Origin: Actinoplanes solisilvae
GTDB taxonomy: Bacteria > Actinomycetota > Actinomycetes > Mycobacteriales > Micromonosporaceae
Direction of reading: 5' to 3'
Assembly (NCBI RefSeq): GCF_003999975.1
Contig: NZ_RJAC01000019.1
Span: 124,001 to 188,000, forward strand
Length of the DNA: 64,000 nucleotides
The notes under the pieces were generated by a model. It saw only the letters and a program-made list of their open reading frames with translations. It ran no database searches and was not told where the DNA came from. A program made the position numbers and the translations under genes. This document shows, in pieces, positions 25,976-34,617 of this stretch. Each line of letters opens with the position of its first letter. The stretch's first letter is position 1.

Positions 25976-27705
25976 CCATTCCTTCCCGCGACGGCCGCAC
26001 GCCGGCCGATCCGCCCCACCAGCCGACGTCCGAGCACGCCTCCCCCGTGGAGGCGACCGACCAGGCGGCCGAGTCCGCCGTCGCGACCCCACCGTCCGGG
26101 GCCGCGGCGGCGGGGGTCGCGCTGCGCACTCCGCAGGAGACTCCGCCACCGCCCGACGACAACGGTGGGGGTGACGGGCCCGGCGACGTGGTCCTGCGAC
26201 TCACCGATGTGGTCAAGACCTTCCCGGGCGTACGCGCCCTCGACGGCGTGCAGCTAGAGGTGCGCGCGGGCGAGGTGCACTGCCTGCTCGGGCAGAACGG
26301 CGCCGGCAAGTCCACGCTGATCAAGGTGCTGGCCGGCGTGCACCACGCCGACAGCGGCGAGGTCAACTTCCTGGGCGAGTCGTTCGCGCCGGCCACCCCG
26401 CAGGCCGCCATGCGGGCCGGCATCGCCACCATCTATCAGGAGCTCGACCTCGTCGACGATCTCTCGGTCGCCGAGAACGCGTTCCTCGGCCATGAGGACA
26501 GCCGCTTCGGCTTCAGCCGCCGGCGTGCCGCGGCCCAGAAGACCCGGGGCATCCTGGCCCGGCTCGGCCACGGCGAGATCCCGCCGCGCACGATGGTGCG
26601 CGACCTGCCCGCGGCCGGAAAGCAGATCGTCAGCATGGCCCGTGCCCTCTCGCACGAGGCCCGGCTGATCGTCATGGACGAGCCCAGTGCGGTGCTCGCT
26701 CACGACGAGGTGGAGAACCTGTTCCGCATCATCCGGGAGCTGACGGCCCAGGGCATCGCGGTCATCTACATCTCCCACCGCATGGAGGAGATCCGCGAGA
26801 TCGGCGACCGCGTGACCGTGCTCAAGGACGGCCGCACGACCGCGGCCAACCTGCCCGCGCGCAGCACACCGACCCGCGAGCTGGTCAGCAAGATGACCGG
26901 CCGCAGCATCGAGTACGTCTTCCCGCCCCGCCGCCCCCCGCTGCAGCTCGACCCGCTGCTGGTGGTCGACGGGCTGAGCCGTGCCGGCGAGTTCGCCGAC
27001 GCGAGCCTGACGGTCGCGCCGGGCGAGATCGTCGGCATCGCCGGGCTGGTCGGTTCGGGCCGCTCCGAGCTGCTGGAAACGATCTTCGGCGCCCGCCGGG
27101 CCGACGCCGGCACGGTCACGCTCGACGGCCAGCGCATCACCAGCGTCGGCAAGGCCGTGAGCAAGGGCATGGGGATGGCGCCGGAAGAGCGCAAGAGCCA
27201 GGCCCTGCTGCTCGACGAGCCGGTCTACAAGAACATGACGCTCGCGTCGTTCTCCGGCTTCGCCAAGGCCGGCTTCACCGACACGGCCGGGGAACGCCGG
27301 GCCGCCGAGAAGACGGCCGACGCTCTCGAGCTGCGCCCGCGCGACGTGAACCGGCCGATCCGGACGCTCTCCGGCGGCAACCAGCAAAAGGTCGTGGTCG
27401 GCCGCTGGCTGCTCGAGAACACCAAGCTGCTGCTGCTCGACGAGCCCACCCGCGGCGTCGACGTCGGCGCTCGGGCCGAGCTCTACCAGGTCATTCACGA
27501 TCTGGCCGAGCGCGGCGTGGGGGTGCTGCTGGTCTCCAGCGAGGTGCCCGAGGTGCTCGGTCTGGCCGACCGGGTGCTCGTGATGCGTGAAGGCCGGATC
27601 ATCCGCGAGGCGCCCGCCTCGGAACTCGACGAGGACACCGTCCTCGACCTCGTGATGGCGGGGTCGCTGACGACTGAGTCCATCCTGGAAGGGGAGCCAG
27701 CATGA
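25972..27705 (+). CDS. Sugar ABC transporter ATPase, RbsA/XylG type
   Basis: A 577-residue tandem ABC ATPase for monosaccharide import. Domain 1 has Walker A GQNGAGKST and Walker B LIVMDEPSAVL; its signature is degenerate (LPAAGKQ). Domain 2 has a degenerate Walker A (GLVGSGRSE), an intact signature LSGGNQQK and LLLLDEPTRGVD. One working site per half is normal for this family. A 60-residue Pro/Ala-rich N-terminal extension is unusual. The ATG overlaps the ROK stop. Confidence 0.93.
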   Translation: MTIPSRDGRTPADPPHQPTSEHASPVEATDQAAESAVATPPSGAAAAGVALRTPQETPPPPDDNGGGDGPGDVVLRLTDVVKTFPGVRALDGVQLEVRAGEVHCLLGQNGAGKSTLIKVLAGVHHADSGEVNFLGESFAPATPQAAMRAGIATIYQELDLVDDLSVAENAFLGHEDSRFGFSRRRAAAQKTRGILARLGHGEIPPRTMVRDLPAAGKQIVSMARALSHEARLIVMDEPSAVLAHDEVENLFRIIRELTAQGIAVIYISHRMEEIREIGDRVTVLKDGRTTAANLPARSTPTRELVSKMTGRSIEYVFPPRRPPLQLDPLLVVDGLSRAGEFADASLTVAPGEIVGIAGLVGSGRSELLETIFGARRADAGTVTLDGQRITSVGKAVSKGMGMAPEERKSQALLLDEPVYKNMTLASFSGFAKAGFTDTAGERRAAEKTADALELRPRDVNRPIRTLSGGNQQKVVVGRWLLENTKLLLLDEPTRGVDVGARAELYQVIHDLAERGVGVLLVSSEVPEVLGLADRVLVMREGRIIREAPASELDEDTVLDLVMAGSLTTESILEGEPA

Positions 27706-28718
27706 CAACCCAGACTGCGCCCCCGGAGGCGACCACCAAACACGAGCGCCGCAAGATCGACGACGGGGTTCTGCGTAACCTCGGCCTGGTCGGCGTCCTC
27801 GTCCTGCTCATCGTGGTCGGCATCATCACGAAGCCCGACCTCTACAGCGACCCGACCTGGGTCAAGAACAACTTCCTGACGATCCTGCAGCAGGCGTCGG
27901 CGATCGGCGTGGTCACGGTCGGCATGACCTTCGTGATCATCGGCGGCGGCATCGACCTGTCGGTCGGCGCGATCATCGCCCTGGCCGGGGTCTGGGCGAC
28001 GACCCTCGCGACCCAGAGCTACGGCGCCGGCGGCATGATCTTCACGGCCCTGATCGTGGGCATCGCGGTCGGCCTCGTGAACGGCGTGCTGATCTCGTAC
28101 GGGAAGCTTGTGCCCTTCATCGCGACACTGGCGATGCTGGTGGCGGCCCGGGGTCTGGCCGCGCAGATCTCCGGCAAGCAGACCCAGATCTCGGCGAACT
28201 CCACGATCAACAGCCTGGCCAGCGAACGGCTGCTCGGCATCCCGCTGCTGGTCTGGATTCTCGCCCTCGTGGTCGCCGCCGGCTGGGTTCTGCTCAACCG
28301 CACGACCTTCGGCCGGCGCACGGTGGCCGTGGGTGGTAACCCCGAGGCGGCTCGGCTCGCCGGCATCAACGTCAAGCGGCACCACATGCTGCTCTACGCG
28401 CTGTCCGGCCTCTGCTGCGGCATCGCCGCGATCATGCTGACGTCGCAGGCGACCAGTGCTCAGGCCGCCATGGCGAACCTGTACGAACTCGACGCGATCG
28501 CTGCGGCGATCATCGGTGGCACGCTGCTCAGCGGCGGCCGCGGCACCATTGTCGGCGCCCTCTTCGGGGTGCTGGTCTTCTCCACCATCACCAACCTGTT
28601 TGCGATCAACAACCTCTCCACCGAGGTTCAGAACATGGTCAAGGGCGCGATCATCGTGGCCGCCGTCCTGATCCAGCAGTTCCGTTACCGCTCATTCACA
28701 CAACTGTTCAAGCGCTGA
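27702..28718 (+). CDS. Sugar ABC transporter permease, RbsC-like
   Basis: A 338-residue polytopic permease of the BPD_transp_2 family with GGGIDLSVGAIIALAGV and GGTLLSGGRGTIVGALFGV, the conserved loops of ribose/xylose permeases. It overlaps the ATPase by ATGA. It would form the membrane channel together with the downstream binding lipoprotein. Confidence 0.93.
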   Translation: MTTQTAPPEATTKHERRKIDDGVLRNLGLVGVLVLLIVVGIITKPDLYSDPTWVKNNFLTILQQASAIGVVTVGMTFVIIGGGIDLSVGAIIALAGVWATTLATQSYGAGGMIFTALIVGIAVGLVNGVLISYGKLVPFIATLAMLVAARGLAAQISGKQTQISANSTINSLASERLLGIPLLVWILALVVAAGWVLLNRTTFGRRTVAVGGNPEAARLAGINVKRHHMLLYALSGLCCGIAAIMLTSQATSAQAAMANLYELDAIAAAIIGGTLLSGGRGTIVGALFGVLVFSTITNLFAINNLSTEVQNMVKGAIIVAAVLIQQFRYRSFTQLFKR

Positions 28719-28769
28719 TTTTCTTTTTCGCCCGGTTCCGCTCGACCCGGGTACTCCTTGGGAGGAATC

Positions 28770-29816
28770 ATGTCCGCTTTGTCCCGTAGGCGCATTCTGT
28801 TCGGTGGTGCCGCGGTCGGCGCCGGTGCGCTTCTTACCGCCTGCACGAGCAACGAGCCCGAAACCAACGCGCAGGTGAACACCAACACCGGCACGAGCGC
28901 CAACCCGAATGCCGCCGCCGGCCAGAAGGTCATCATCGGCTTCTCCGCCCCGGCCGCCGACCACGGCTGGATCGCGGCGATCACCACCAACGCCAAGGCG
29001 CAGGCCGCGGTGTACCCCGATGTCGAGTTCCGGGCCGTCGAGTCGGGCACTGACGCGGCCGCCCAGCGTGCCGCGATCGCGACGCTCATCGCGCAGAAGC
29101 CCACTGTCATCGTGATGCTCCCGGCCGACGGCAAGGAGCTCGACTCGACCGGCCTCGAGGCGATGAAGGCCGGTATCCCGGTCATCAACCTCGACCGGGC
29201 GTTCCCGTCGCGGGCGGCCTACCGGCTGCAGATCAAGGGCGACAACTACGGCATGGGCCTCGCCGCCGGCCACTACATCGGCGAGCAGCTCAAGGCCAAG
29301 GGCGTCACCAACCCGATCATCGGCGAGATCCCGGGCATCGACTCGCTCGAGCTGACCCAGGAGCGCACCCAGGGCTTCAACACCGCGCTCGCGGAGTACG
29401 GCTTCAAGGTCGCCAACCGGCGTCCGGCGGAGTTCACCGCCGACTCCGGCCAGGCCGCTGCGACCGCCCTGCTGCAGGCGCTGCCCAAGATGGACGCCCT
29501 CTGGAACCACGACGACGACCAGGGCATCGGCGTTCTCGCCGCGATCAAGCAGACCAACCGCAGTGAGTTCTTCATGGTCGGCGGCGCGGGCTCGAAGCTG
29601 GCCATCGACGCGATCACCAAGGACGACTCGGTGCTCAAGGCGACCGTGACCTACAGCCCGTCGATGGCCTCCTCGGCCATCTCCCTCGCCCGGCTCATCG
29701 GCCAGGGCAAGGGCATGAGCGACCTGGTCGAGCTGCAGGTGCCGCAGGAGATCACTCTCGCCTCCGAGACGATCACCAAGGACAACGCGGCGAAGTACGC
29801 CAAGCTCGGCTTCTAA
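28770..29816 (+). CDS. Sugar-binding lipoprotein of the ABC importer
   Basis: A 348-residue type 1 periplasmic binding protein. The N-terminus combines a twin-arginine-like SRRRILFGG with a lipobox LLTAC, so it is an exported lipoprotein, possibly through Tat. A Thr/Asn-rich linker precedes the binding fold (IIGFSAPAADHGWIAAI, GIPVINLDRAF, ALWNHDDDQGIGVL). The ATG at 28770 follows GGAGG. It captures the sugar for the upstream permease and ATPase. Confidence 0.9.
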   Translation: MSALSRRRILFGGAAVGAGALLTACTSNEPETNAQVNTNTGTSANPNAAAGQKVIIGFSAPAADHGWIAAITTNAKAQAAVYPDVEFRAVESGTDAAAQRAAIATLIAQKPTVIVMLPADGKELDSTGLEAMKAGIPVINLDRAFPSRAAYRLQIKGDNYGMGLAAGHYIGEQLKAKGVTNPIIGEIPGIDSLELTQERTQGFNTALAEYGFKVANRRPAEFTADSGQAAATALLQALPKMDALWNHDDDQGIGVLAAIKQTNRSEFFMVGGAGSKLAIDAITKDDSVLKATVTYSPSMASSAISLARLIGQGKGMSDLVELQVPQEITLASETITKDNAAKYAKLGF

Positions 29817-29828
29817 GAAGGAGATTCG

Positions 29829-31031
29829 ATGTCGGAGCAGCTGCGGGTCGGCATGGTCGGCTACGCGTTCATGGGGGCGGCGCACTCGCAGGCGTGGCGC
29901 ACCGTCAACCACGCTTTTGACCTGCCGCTGACGGCACGGATGACGGCGGTGAGCGGTCGCTCCCCGGAAGGGGTGGCGGCCGCCGCTGCGAAGCTCGGCT
30001 GGGACGAGCACACCACCGATTGGCGCAGCCTGATCGATCGGGACGACATCGACCTGATCGACATCTGCACCCCGGGCGACACGCACGCCGAGATCGCCCT
30101 GGCCGCCCTGGCCGCGGGCAAGCACGTGCTCTGCGAGAAGCCCCTGGCCAACTCGGTGGCCGAGGCGCGAGAGATGGCAGCGGCCGCGACCGCCGCCGCT
30201 TCCTCGGGCGTACGGGCCATGTGCGGCTTCAACTACCGCCGGGTGCCCGCCGTGGCCCTCATGCGCAAGCTCGTGCAGGAGGGCCGGATCGGCGAGATCC
30301 GGCACGTCCGCGCCAACTACCTGCAGGACTGGATCATCGATCCGGAGTTCCCGCTGGTGTGGCGTCTTCGCAAGGAACTGGCCGGGTCGGGGGCGCTGGG
30401 CGACATCGGCGCCCACATCATCGACACGACCCAGTTCGTCACCGGTCAGTCGATCACCTCGGTGTCGGCGCTGACCGAGACGTTCATCAAGCAGCGCCCG
30501 CTGCCGTCCGGCTCGGCGGGCCTGTCCGCCGCGGCCTCCTCCGACGGCAGCGGCCTGGGCGACGTGACGGTCGACGACGCGGCCCTGTTCCTGGCCCGCC
30601 TCGACGGCGGAGCGATCGGCACCTACGAGGCCACCCGCTTCGCCACCGGCCGTAAGAACGCCCTGCGCATCGAACTCAACGGCTCGAAGGGCTCGCTCGC
30701 GTTCGACTTCGAGCGGCAGAACGAGCTCGAGTTCTACGACGCCGAGCGGCCCAGCTCCGAGCAGGGCTTCACCCGCATCCTGGTGACCGAGCCCGACCAC
30801 CCGTACATGACGGCGTGGTGGCCGCCGGGCCACGGCATCGGCTACGAGCACACCTTCACCCACGAGGTACGCGACCTGATCGAGGCGATCGCCACCGGTC
30901 AGCAGCCCACCCCGTCGTTCGACGACGCGCTTCAGGTGCAACTCGTCCTTGACGCGGTGAGCCGCTCGGCCGAGACCGAGCAGTGGGCGTCGGTGGAGGA
31001 CCCGGCTCTCGAGCCGGCCCTCAAGGGATAA
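29829..31031 (+). CDS. Gfo/Idh/MocA family NAD(P) oxidoreductase
   Basis: A 400-residue dehydrogenase. The Rossmann start MVGYAFMGAAHSQAW and the family motif LCEKPLANS (Lys in EKP) are present. A C-terminal alpha/beta domain contains GDIGAHIIDTTQFVTGQ, the His-containing segment of the active site. It starts 12 bases after the binding protein with AAGGAGA upstream, so it is part of the sugar operon. Oxidation of a sugar, inositol or related cyclitol is likely. Confidence 0.9.
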   Translation: MSEQLRVGMVGYAFMGAAHSQAWRTVNHAFDLPLTARMTAVSGRSPEGVAAAAAKLGWDEHTTDWRSLIDRDDIDLIDICTPGDTHAEIALAALAAGKHVLCEKPLANSVAEAREMAAAATAAASSGVRAMCGFNYRRVPAVALMRKLVQEGRIGEIRHVRANYLQDWIIDPEFPLVWRLRKELAGSGALGDIGAHIIDTTQFVTGQSITSVSALTETFIKQRPLPSGSAGLSAAASSDGSGLGDVTVDDAALFLARLDGGAIGTYEATRFATGRKNALRIELNGSKGSLAFDFERQNELEFYDAERPSSEQGFTRILVTEPDHPYMTAWWPPGHGIGYEHTFTHEVRDLIEAIATGQQPTPSFDDALQVQLVLDAVSRSAETEQWASVEDPALEPALKG

Positions 31032-31040
31032 GCGTCCGTC

Positions 31041-31090
31041 GCGGGCCGGCGAGGGAATGGTGCGGTTGCGCCCCGCGCCGGCCGGCCCGC
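31041..31090. terminator. Long-loop inverted repeat after the sugar operon
   Basis: GCGGGCCGGC (31041-31050) and GCCGGCCCGC (31081-31090) pair perfectly across a 30-base GC-rich loop, directly after the dehydrogenase stop. It probably ends the sugar operon. Confidence 0.5.
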
Positions 31091-31106
31091 AACGGGCTTC
31101 ACCCGT

Positions 31107-31182
31107 CTTCACGCCTGTCGTACGTCTTCACGCCTGTCGTACGTCTTCACGCCTGTCGTACGTCTTTACGGCCTGTCGTATC
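31107..31182. repeat. 19-bp tandem repeat, three exact copies plus one decayed
   Basis: The unit CTTCACGCCTGTCGTACGT occurs exactly at 31107, 31126 and 31145. A fourth, altered copy at 31164-31182 forms the last codons and stop of the leftward gene. The stop (TTA on this strand) arises from a C-to-T difference in the fourth unit. This is a candidate variable-number repeat. Confidence 0.92.
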
Positions 31183-31480
31183 CGCAGATCTCGTACAGCC
31201 AGTGGTCGTAGTAGCGGCGGACCGCCTCGCGGTCGTCGTGGTCGAGGGCCAGCCAGTCGCGAGCGGCCTCGACGGCCCGCTCGGCCTGCCACTCGCCCTC
31301 GCCGAGCACACCCCACACGAGATAGAGGCTGGTCGCGAACTCCTCGGACTCGAGGTGGTCGTGCAGGGCGGCCATGATCGCGGCGGCGGGGATCGAGGGG
31401 TCGTCCGCCTTGATCAACACCTGCATCAGCAGGGTGATCTCGTCCAGGTAGGCGGGCGCCGGTCGCTGATCATTCACCAC
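31166..31480 (-). CDS. Small acidic helical protein, unknown family
   Basis: A 104-residue protein rich in Asp, Glu and Trp that looks fully helical (DEITLLMQVLIKADD, YYDHWLYEICGYDRP). I do not recognise the family. It follows the WXG-like gene after 61 bases in the same direction, so it may be the last gene of the ESX-like cassette and might be an immunity or chaperone protein. Its last seven codons and stop lie in a 19-bp tandem repeat. The GTG start lacks a strong Shine-Dalgarno. Confidence 0.6.
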   Translation of the reverse strand: MVNDQRPAPAYLDEITLLMQVLIKADDPSIPAAAIMAALHDHLESEEFATSLYLVWGVLGEGEWQAERAVEAARDWLALDHDDREAVRRYYDHWLYEICGYDRP

Positions 31481-31541
31481 CGAACGATGACACGACTACG
31501 TGCCGAAGTGATTACCGGTCTCACACGCCGGTGTGTTGCGT

Positions 31542-32234
31542 TCACCCCCGCACGAGGCGGGTGAGGTTCGTGAGGCTGGTGATCAGGGCCGTTGTGTAGA
31601 CCAGGATCCGGCCGGCCCACTTCACCACGGCCGACGCGATCTGGGCGGCCACGATCGGGATCGTCACGATGAGCAACGCCTCGGCGGCCCAGACGATCAC
31701 CCGCGCCACCAGATCGGCGATCAGATCCCGTACGAGATCTCGCGTGAACGTGACCAGGTTGCCCGCCGCCTGCGTAGCCGAGGACATCGTTGTGGCCAGC
31801 GACGACAGCCCGCCCAGAGCGTCGACGTTGTTGGCCATCAGGCTCTGATAGGTCAGCGCGGCCGGGCCCGTCCAGTCGGGCAGGTCGGCGGCGAGGGCAC
31901 CCCGCAGGTCAGTGGCCATCGCGGACAGCTCGCCGGCCATGTTCTGCCAGGTGGCGGCGTGGGCGGCGACCCGCTCGGGCATACCCGCGAGCTTGTCGAG
32001 AACCTCGCGCAGAGGCTCGAAGTACTCCATCGCCCAGCCCAGCCCGTTGGCGAGCAGCGTGCTGAACGGGTCGAGCACCGCCGACGCGGCCTCGAGCGCG
32101 AACGCCCCACCGGCGACGGCCTGATCGACCCAGCCCCCGCCGGCGATCGACTGCTGCAAACCTTGGAAGCTGTCGACAAGCGACGCGCCCGACGTGCCCG
32201 GCCCGGTCGAGGCGACAGCGACCAGATCGGGCAT
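31542..32234 (-). CDS. WXG100-like secreted/membrane protein
   Basis: A 230-residue protein. A helical WXG100-like region carries the turn motif W-T-G in DLPDWTGPAALTYQSL (about residue 130). A strong hydrophobic stretch (VARVIVWAAEALLIVTIPIV) and a hydrophobic tail follow, as in PPE/LXG-like ESX substrates. Its start overlaps the EspC-like stop by one base (TGATG). Likely the N-terminal half of an ESX polymorphic effector that has no toxin domain fused to it. Confidence 0.7.
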   Translation of the reverse strand: MPDLVAVASTGPGTSGASLVDSFQGLQQSIAGGGWVDQAVAGGAFALEAASAVLDPFSTLLANGLGWAMEYFEPLREVLDKLAGMPERVAAHAATWQNMAGELSAMATDLRGALAADLPDWTGPAALTYQSLMANNVDALGGLSSLATTMSSATQAAGNLVTFTRDLVRDLIADLVARVIVWAAEALLIVTIPIVAAQIASAVVKWAGRILVYTTALITSLTNLTRLVRG

Positions 32235-32545
32235 CAGAGGCCACCGGCCCGGCGCAGGCGCTCGGCGGCCGCGTCGTCGGCGAGCTCGTAGTCCTGCCCC
32301 GTACGCACCAGCGCGTCCGACGCGAGGCGAAGATTCTCCTCGACGTACGCGTAAAGCTCGTCCTGCTTCGCGTGCCGGGCCTCGAGAACGCCCGCCATCC
32401 AACCGCAGAGCAGCCCGTACGCCGCGTCGTCCTGGACGATCGCCGAACTGGCCGCCCTGACCGCGGCGAAACGCTGCTGAACGCCGTCGACCCGGGTCGC
32501 GTGCGCCCGCAGCTGCTGACCGTCGACCGAGAACCCGTCACTCAT
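32234..32545 (-). CDS. EspC-like type VII secretion protein
   Basis: A 103-residue two-helix protein matching the EspC (ESX-1 secretion-associated) family: FSVDGQQLRAHATRVDGV, then AYGLLCGWMAGVLEA and a helical end with YAYVEENLRLASDALVR. It overlaps the YbaB-like gene by four bases and the WXG-like gene by one. In actinobacteria such proteins pair with WXG/PPE-like partners for export. Confidence 0.75.
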   Translation of the reverse strand: MSDGFSVDGQQLRAHATRVDGVQQRFAAVRAASSAIVQDDAAYGLLCGWMAGVLEARHAKQDELYAYVEENLRLASDALVRTGQDYELADDAAAERLRRAGGL

Positions 32546-32901
32546 GCGAGCCGCTCCTCGATCGCGCGGGCCACGGCGGAATCGGCCCCGAGTGTTTCGC
32601 TGAGAATGTCGTGCCGGGCCTTGGCTGCCCTATGCCGGGCTGTCCCGTGCGCCTCCATGACCGCCCGCGAAACGGCGTCAGGGGCGACACTGCGAATCCG
32701 CTCGGAGAACCGCACCTCGACGAGAACCCCACCGGAGTCGATAACCACCTCGGCCAGGTTGTTGCCGTCGGAGGCGCTGATCCGCAGCCCGTCGAGCCGC
32801 TCACTCATCGCCTGGGTGGCGGCCGCGGCCCGGTCGACGCGCCCCTTCCAGTCCCGCAGATACTCCCGCGAACTGTCCGGATCCAACAGCGGCTCGGTCA
32901 T
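32542..32901 (-). CDS. YbaB/EbfC-family protein of the ESX cassette
   Basis: A 119-residue YbaB-fold protein: helix RVDRAAAATQAMSERL, strand pair ISASDGNNLAEVVIDSGGVLVEVRFS, and a long C-terminal helix. YbaB paralogues commonly precede EspC/WXG genes in Micromonosporaceae cassettes. A nucleoid or DNA-binding role is known for the family, but in these cassettes it may be a chaperone-like partner. Confidence 0.75.
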   Translation of the reverse strand: MTEPLLDPDSSREYLRDWKGRVDRAAAATQAMSERLDGLRISASDGNNLAEVVIDSGGVLVEVRFSERIRSVAPDAVSRAVMEAHGTARHRAAKARHDILSETLGADSAVARAIEERLA

Positions 32902-32930
32902 TCCCTCTTTCTACCGCGCCACGTCAATCA

Positions 32931-33311
32931 TCAATGTCTCTTCTCGTTCTCGGCCTGATCGATTGCGGCACGTACCCACCCGGCGAACTGCCGCAGGAAG
33001 ACAGCCGCGCCCGCGTCGGTCGGGTCGTCGTCGAGAGGCCAGCTGGCGTCGATCGAGACCATCCGGAAGAGAGTGCCGTTCGGAAGATCCTCGGTCAGAA
33101 CCGTTTCGAGGGCGGTGAGTTCTTGACGCAGGAAGTAGGTGTTGTAGCGCGCGGTGGTAAGCAGTTCCTCGCGGATCTCGTCGCTTCCGTCGGAGTCGGG
33201 GACGTAACCCTGGAGGAGCGAGCGGGCTTTCTCGATCGTCGAGCGCGCTTCACGCTCGGCGATCCGCGCCCGCAGCGGCTCGGGAAGTCCAGAGGTGTCC
33301 ATGCGCTTCAC
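32931..33311 (-). CDS. Probable immunity protein to the RNase A-like toxin
   Basis: A 126-residue acidic protein, mostly helical (ARSTIEKARSLLQGYV, RYNTYFLRQELTALETVL) with a C-terminal DASWPLDDDPTDAGAAVF segment. The family is not recognised. Its GTG start overlaps the toxin stop (GTGA), the tight coupling expected of an immunity gene. A strongly acidic partner for a basic, RNA-cleaving domain makes sense. Assignment rests on position and charge only. Confidence 0.6.
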   Translation of the reverse strand: MKRMDTSGLPEPLRARIAEREARSTIEKARSLLQGYVPDSDGSDEIREELLTTARYNTYFLRQELTALETVLTEDLPNGTLFRMVSIDASWPLDDDPTDAGAAVFLRQFAGWVRAAIDQAENEKRH

Positions 33312-34018
33312 GGTAGTATCCCCGCAGGGAACGCGGTGACCACGAAGGCTTTCGCCGGGTCCGAATTCGGCACGAGCTCGATCTTGATGCGCACCAGGCT
33401 CGTCGCCATATGGTGCGCCTGACGTGGACCGGTTCCGTGCATCCCGCCGTTGAGGAAGCCCTCACCGACACGATGGCCGGAGTCGTACTGGCCTCGGTGC
33501 CGACCCTCCATCGCCAGATCACTGCGAATGCCGTCCCAGTTCCGCCGGATGTAGTCGTTGACCTCCTGGGTCATGATCGAGGCGCCGTCCCACTTGAACG
33601 ACTGGTTCTCGGCCTTGCTCCAGCCCGTGTCCTTGTAGATGCGGCCCTCGATCGTCTGCACGTTCGGATCTCGCCTCAACGGCACGTCGGGTCCGTGACG
33701 CTCGATCGTATGAGCGGGATCGTTGTCCCGGTCGTTCCTGGCCAGGTCGATCTTCGGCGGATCGGCGCCGAGCTGATCATAGGTGCGCATCGCCCGGGCG
33801 AGCATGGCTTCCCCGTCGGCCGACGGCTGCGGTGATTGCGCGGCGTTGCCTGTGTTCGCGCCCGATCCCGCGCGACCCCGCGGAACGATTCCTTCGACCA
33901 CCGCCTGCCCCTCGGCCACACTTCGCACCGGGCCATGCGCTCCCGAGGGGCTGCCTCCGCCCCGGTCGGGCGGGTCCGGGGGGTCTCCGTTGCCGTGGCT
34001 GCGAGGGCGCGACGTCAA
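33308..34018 (-). CDS. Polymorphic toxin, RNase A-like C-terminal domain
   Basis: A 236-residue protein. The first 70 residues are Pro/Gly-rich and disordered, with SVAEGQ near residue 33. The C-terminal domain (about 100-236) resembles the CdiA-CT RNase A-like family: AHTIERHGPDVPLRR (candidate His and Arg), a central helix EVNDYIRRNWDGI, and a terminal VVTAFPAG resembling the TxYP end with Phe for Tyr. The TTG start lacks a good Shine-Dalgarno. No secretion domain is fused; the WXG/EspC genes downstream may supply export. Confidence 0.62.
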   Translation of the reverse strand: MTSRPRSHGNGDPPDPPDRGGGSPSGAHGPVRSVAEGQAVVEGIVPRGRAGSGANTGNAAQSPQPSADGEAMLARAMRTYDQLGADPPKIDLARNDRDNDPAHTIERHGPDVPLRRDPNVQTIEGRIYKDTGWSKAENQSFKWDGASIMTQEVNDYIRRNWDGIRSDLAMEGRHRGQYDSGHRVGEGFLNGGMHGTGPRQAHHMATSLVRIKIELVPNSDPAKAFVVTAFPAGILP

Positions 34019-34153
34019 GGATCAATCCGTCCGTCGGTTGCGAAGCTTTCGGCGATTGACCGTCACCTATCGATTGAATCGCAGCGCCGCAACCGCCGTG
34101 CCTTCACAACTGGTCAGTTTTCGAGAAGCGGCCGATGACCCGCGGTCCCTAGC

Positions 34154-34606
34154 ATGATGGGCATGACCAGGGCAAACGAAGGACGGGAGACGGTTGTGAG
34201 CTTTACCGAGGAAGAGCGGGCGGCGATGAAGGAGCGGTCGAAGGAGGTCAAGGCCGCGCGCCGCGGCAAGGTCAAGGACGAGGAGCCGGCCGTCCTGGAG
34301 AAGATCGCGGAGATGACGGGGGAGGACCGGGTGCTGGCCGAGCGGCTGCACGCGCTCGTCAAGGCGAACGCGCCCGAGCTCAAGCCGCGGCTCTGGTACG
34401 GCATGCCCGCGTACGGGAAGGACGGTAAGGCGACTGTTTTCTTCCAGCCGGCCGTCAAGTTCAAGGCCCGGTACGCCACGATCGGCTTCAACGAGGAGGC
34501 CGAGCTCGACGACGGTGAGATGTGGCCCACCGCGTACGCCCTGATCAGGCTGAACGCCGAGGTCGAGGCGCGGATCACCGAGCTGCTGAAGAGGGTCGCC
34601 GGTTAG
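34154..34606 (+). CDS. DUF1801 family protein
   Basis: A 150-residue protein with a charged N-terminal helix (SFTEEERAAMKERSKEVKAARRGK), then a YdhG/DUF1801 fold with KPRLWYGMPAYGKDGK, FFQPAVKFKARYATIGFN and WPTAYALIRLN. Function is unknown. The start is uncertain: an internal GTG 15 codons downstream would give the more usual SFxxEERAAMKER start. Confidence 0.8.
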   Translation: MMGMTRANEGRETVVSFTEEERAAMKERSKEVKAARRGKVKDEEPAVLEKIAEMTGEDRVLAERLHALVKANAPELKPRLWYGMPAYGKDGKATVFFQPAVKFKARYATIGFNEEAELDDGEMWPTAYALIRLNAEVEARITELLKRVAG

Positions 34607-34617
34607 CATCAGGGGTG

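Noticed and set aside
28692..31112. 806-codon open frame antisense to the sugar-binding and dehydrogenase genes
   Set aside because: No domain features; it is a shadow of two well-supported genes.
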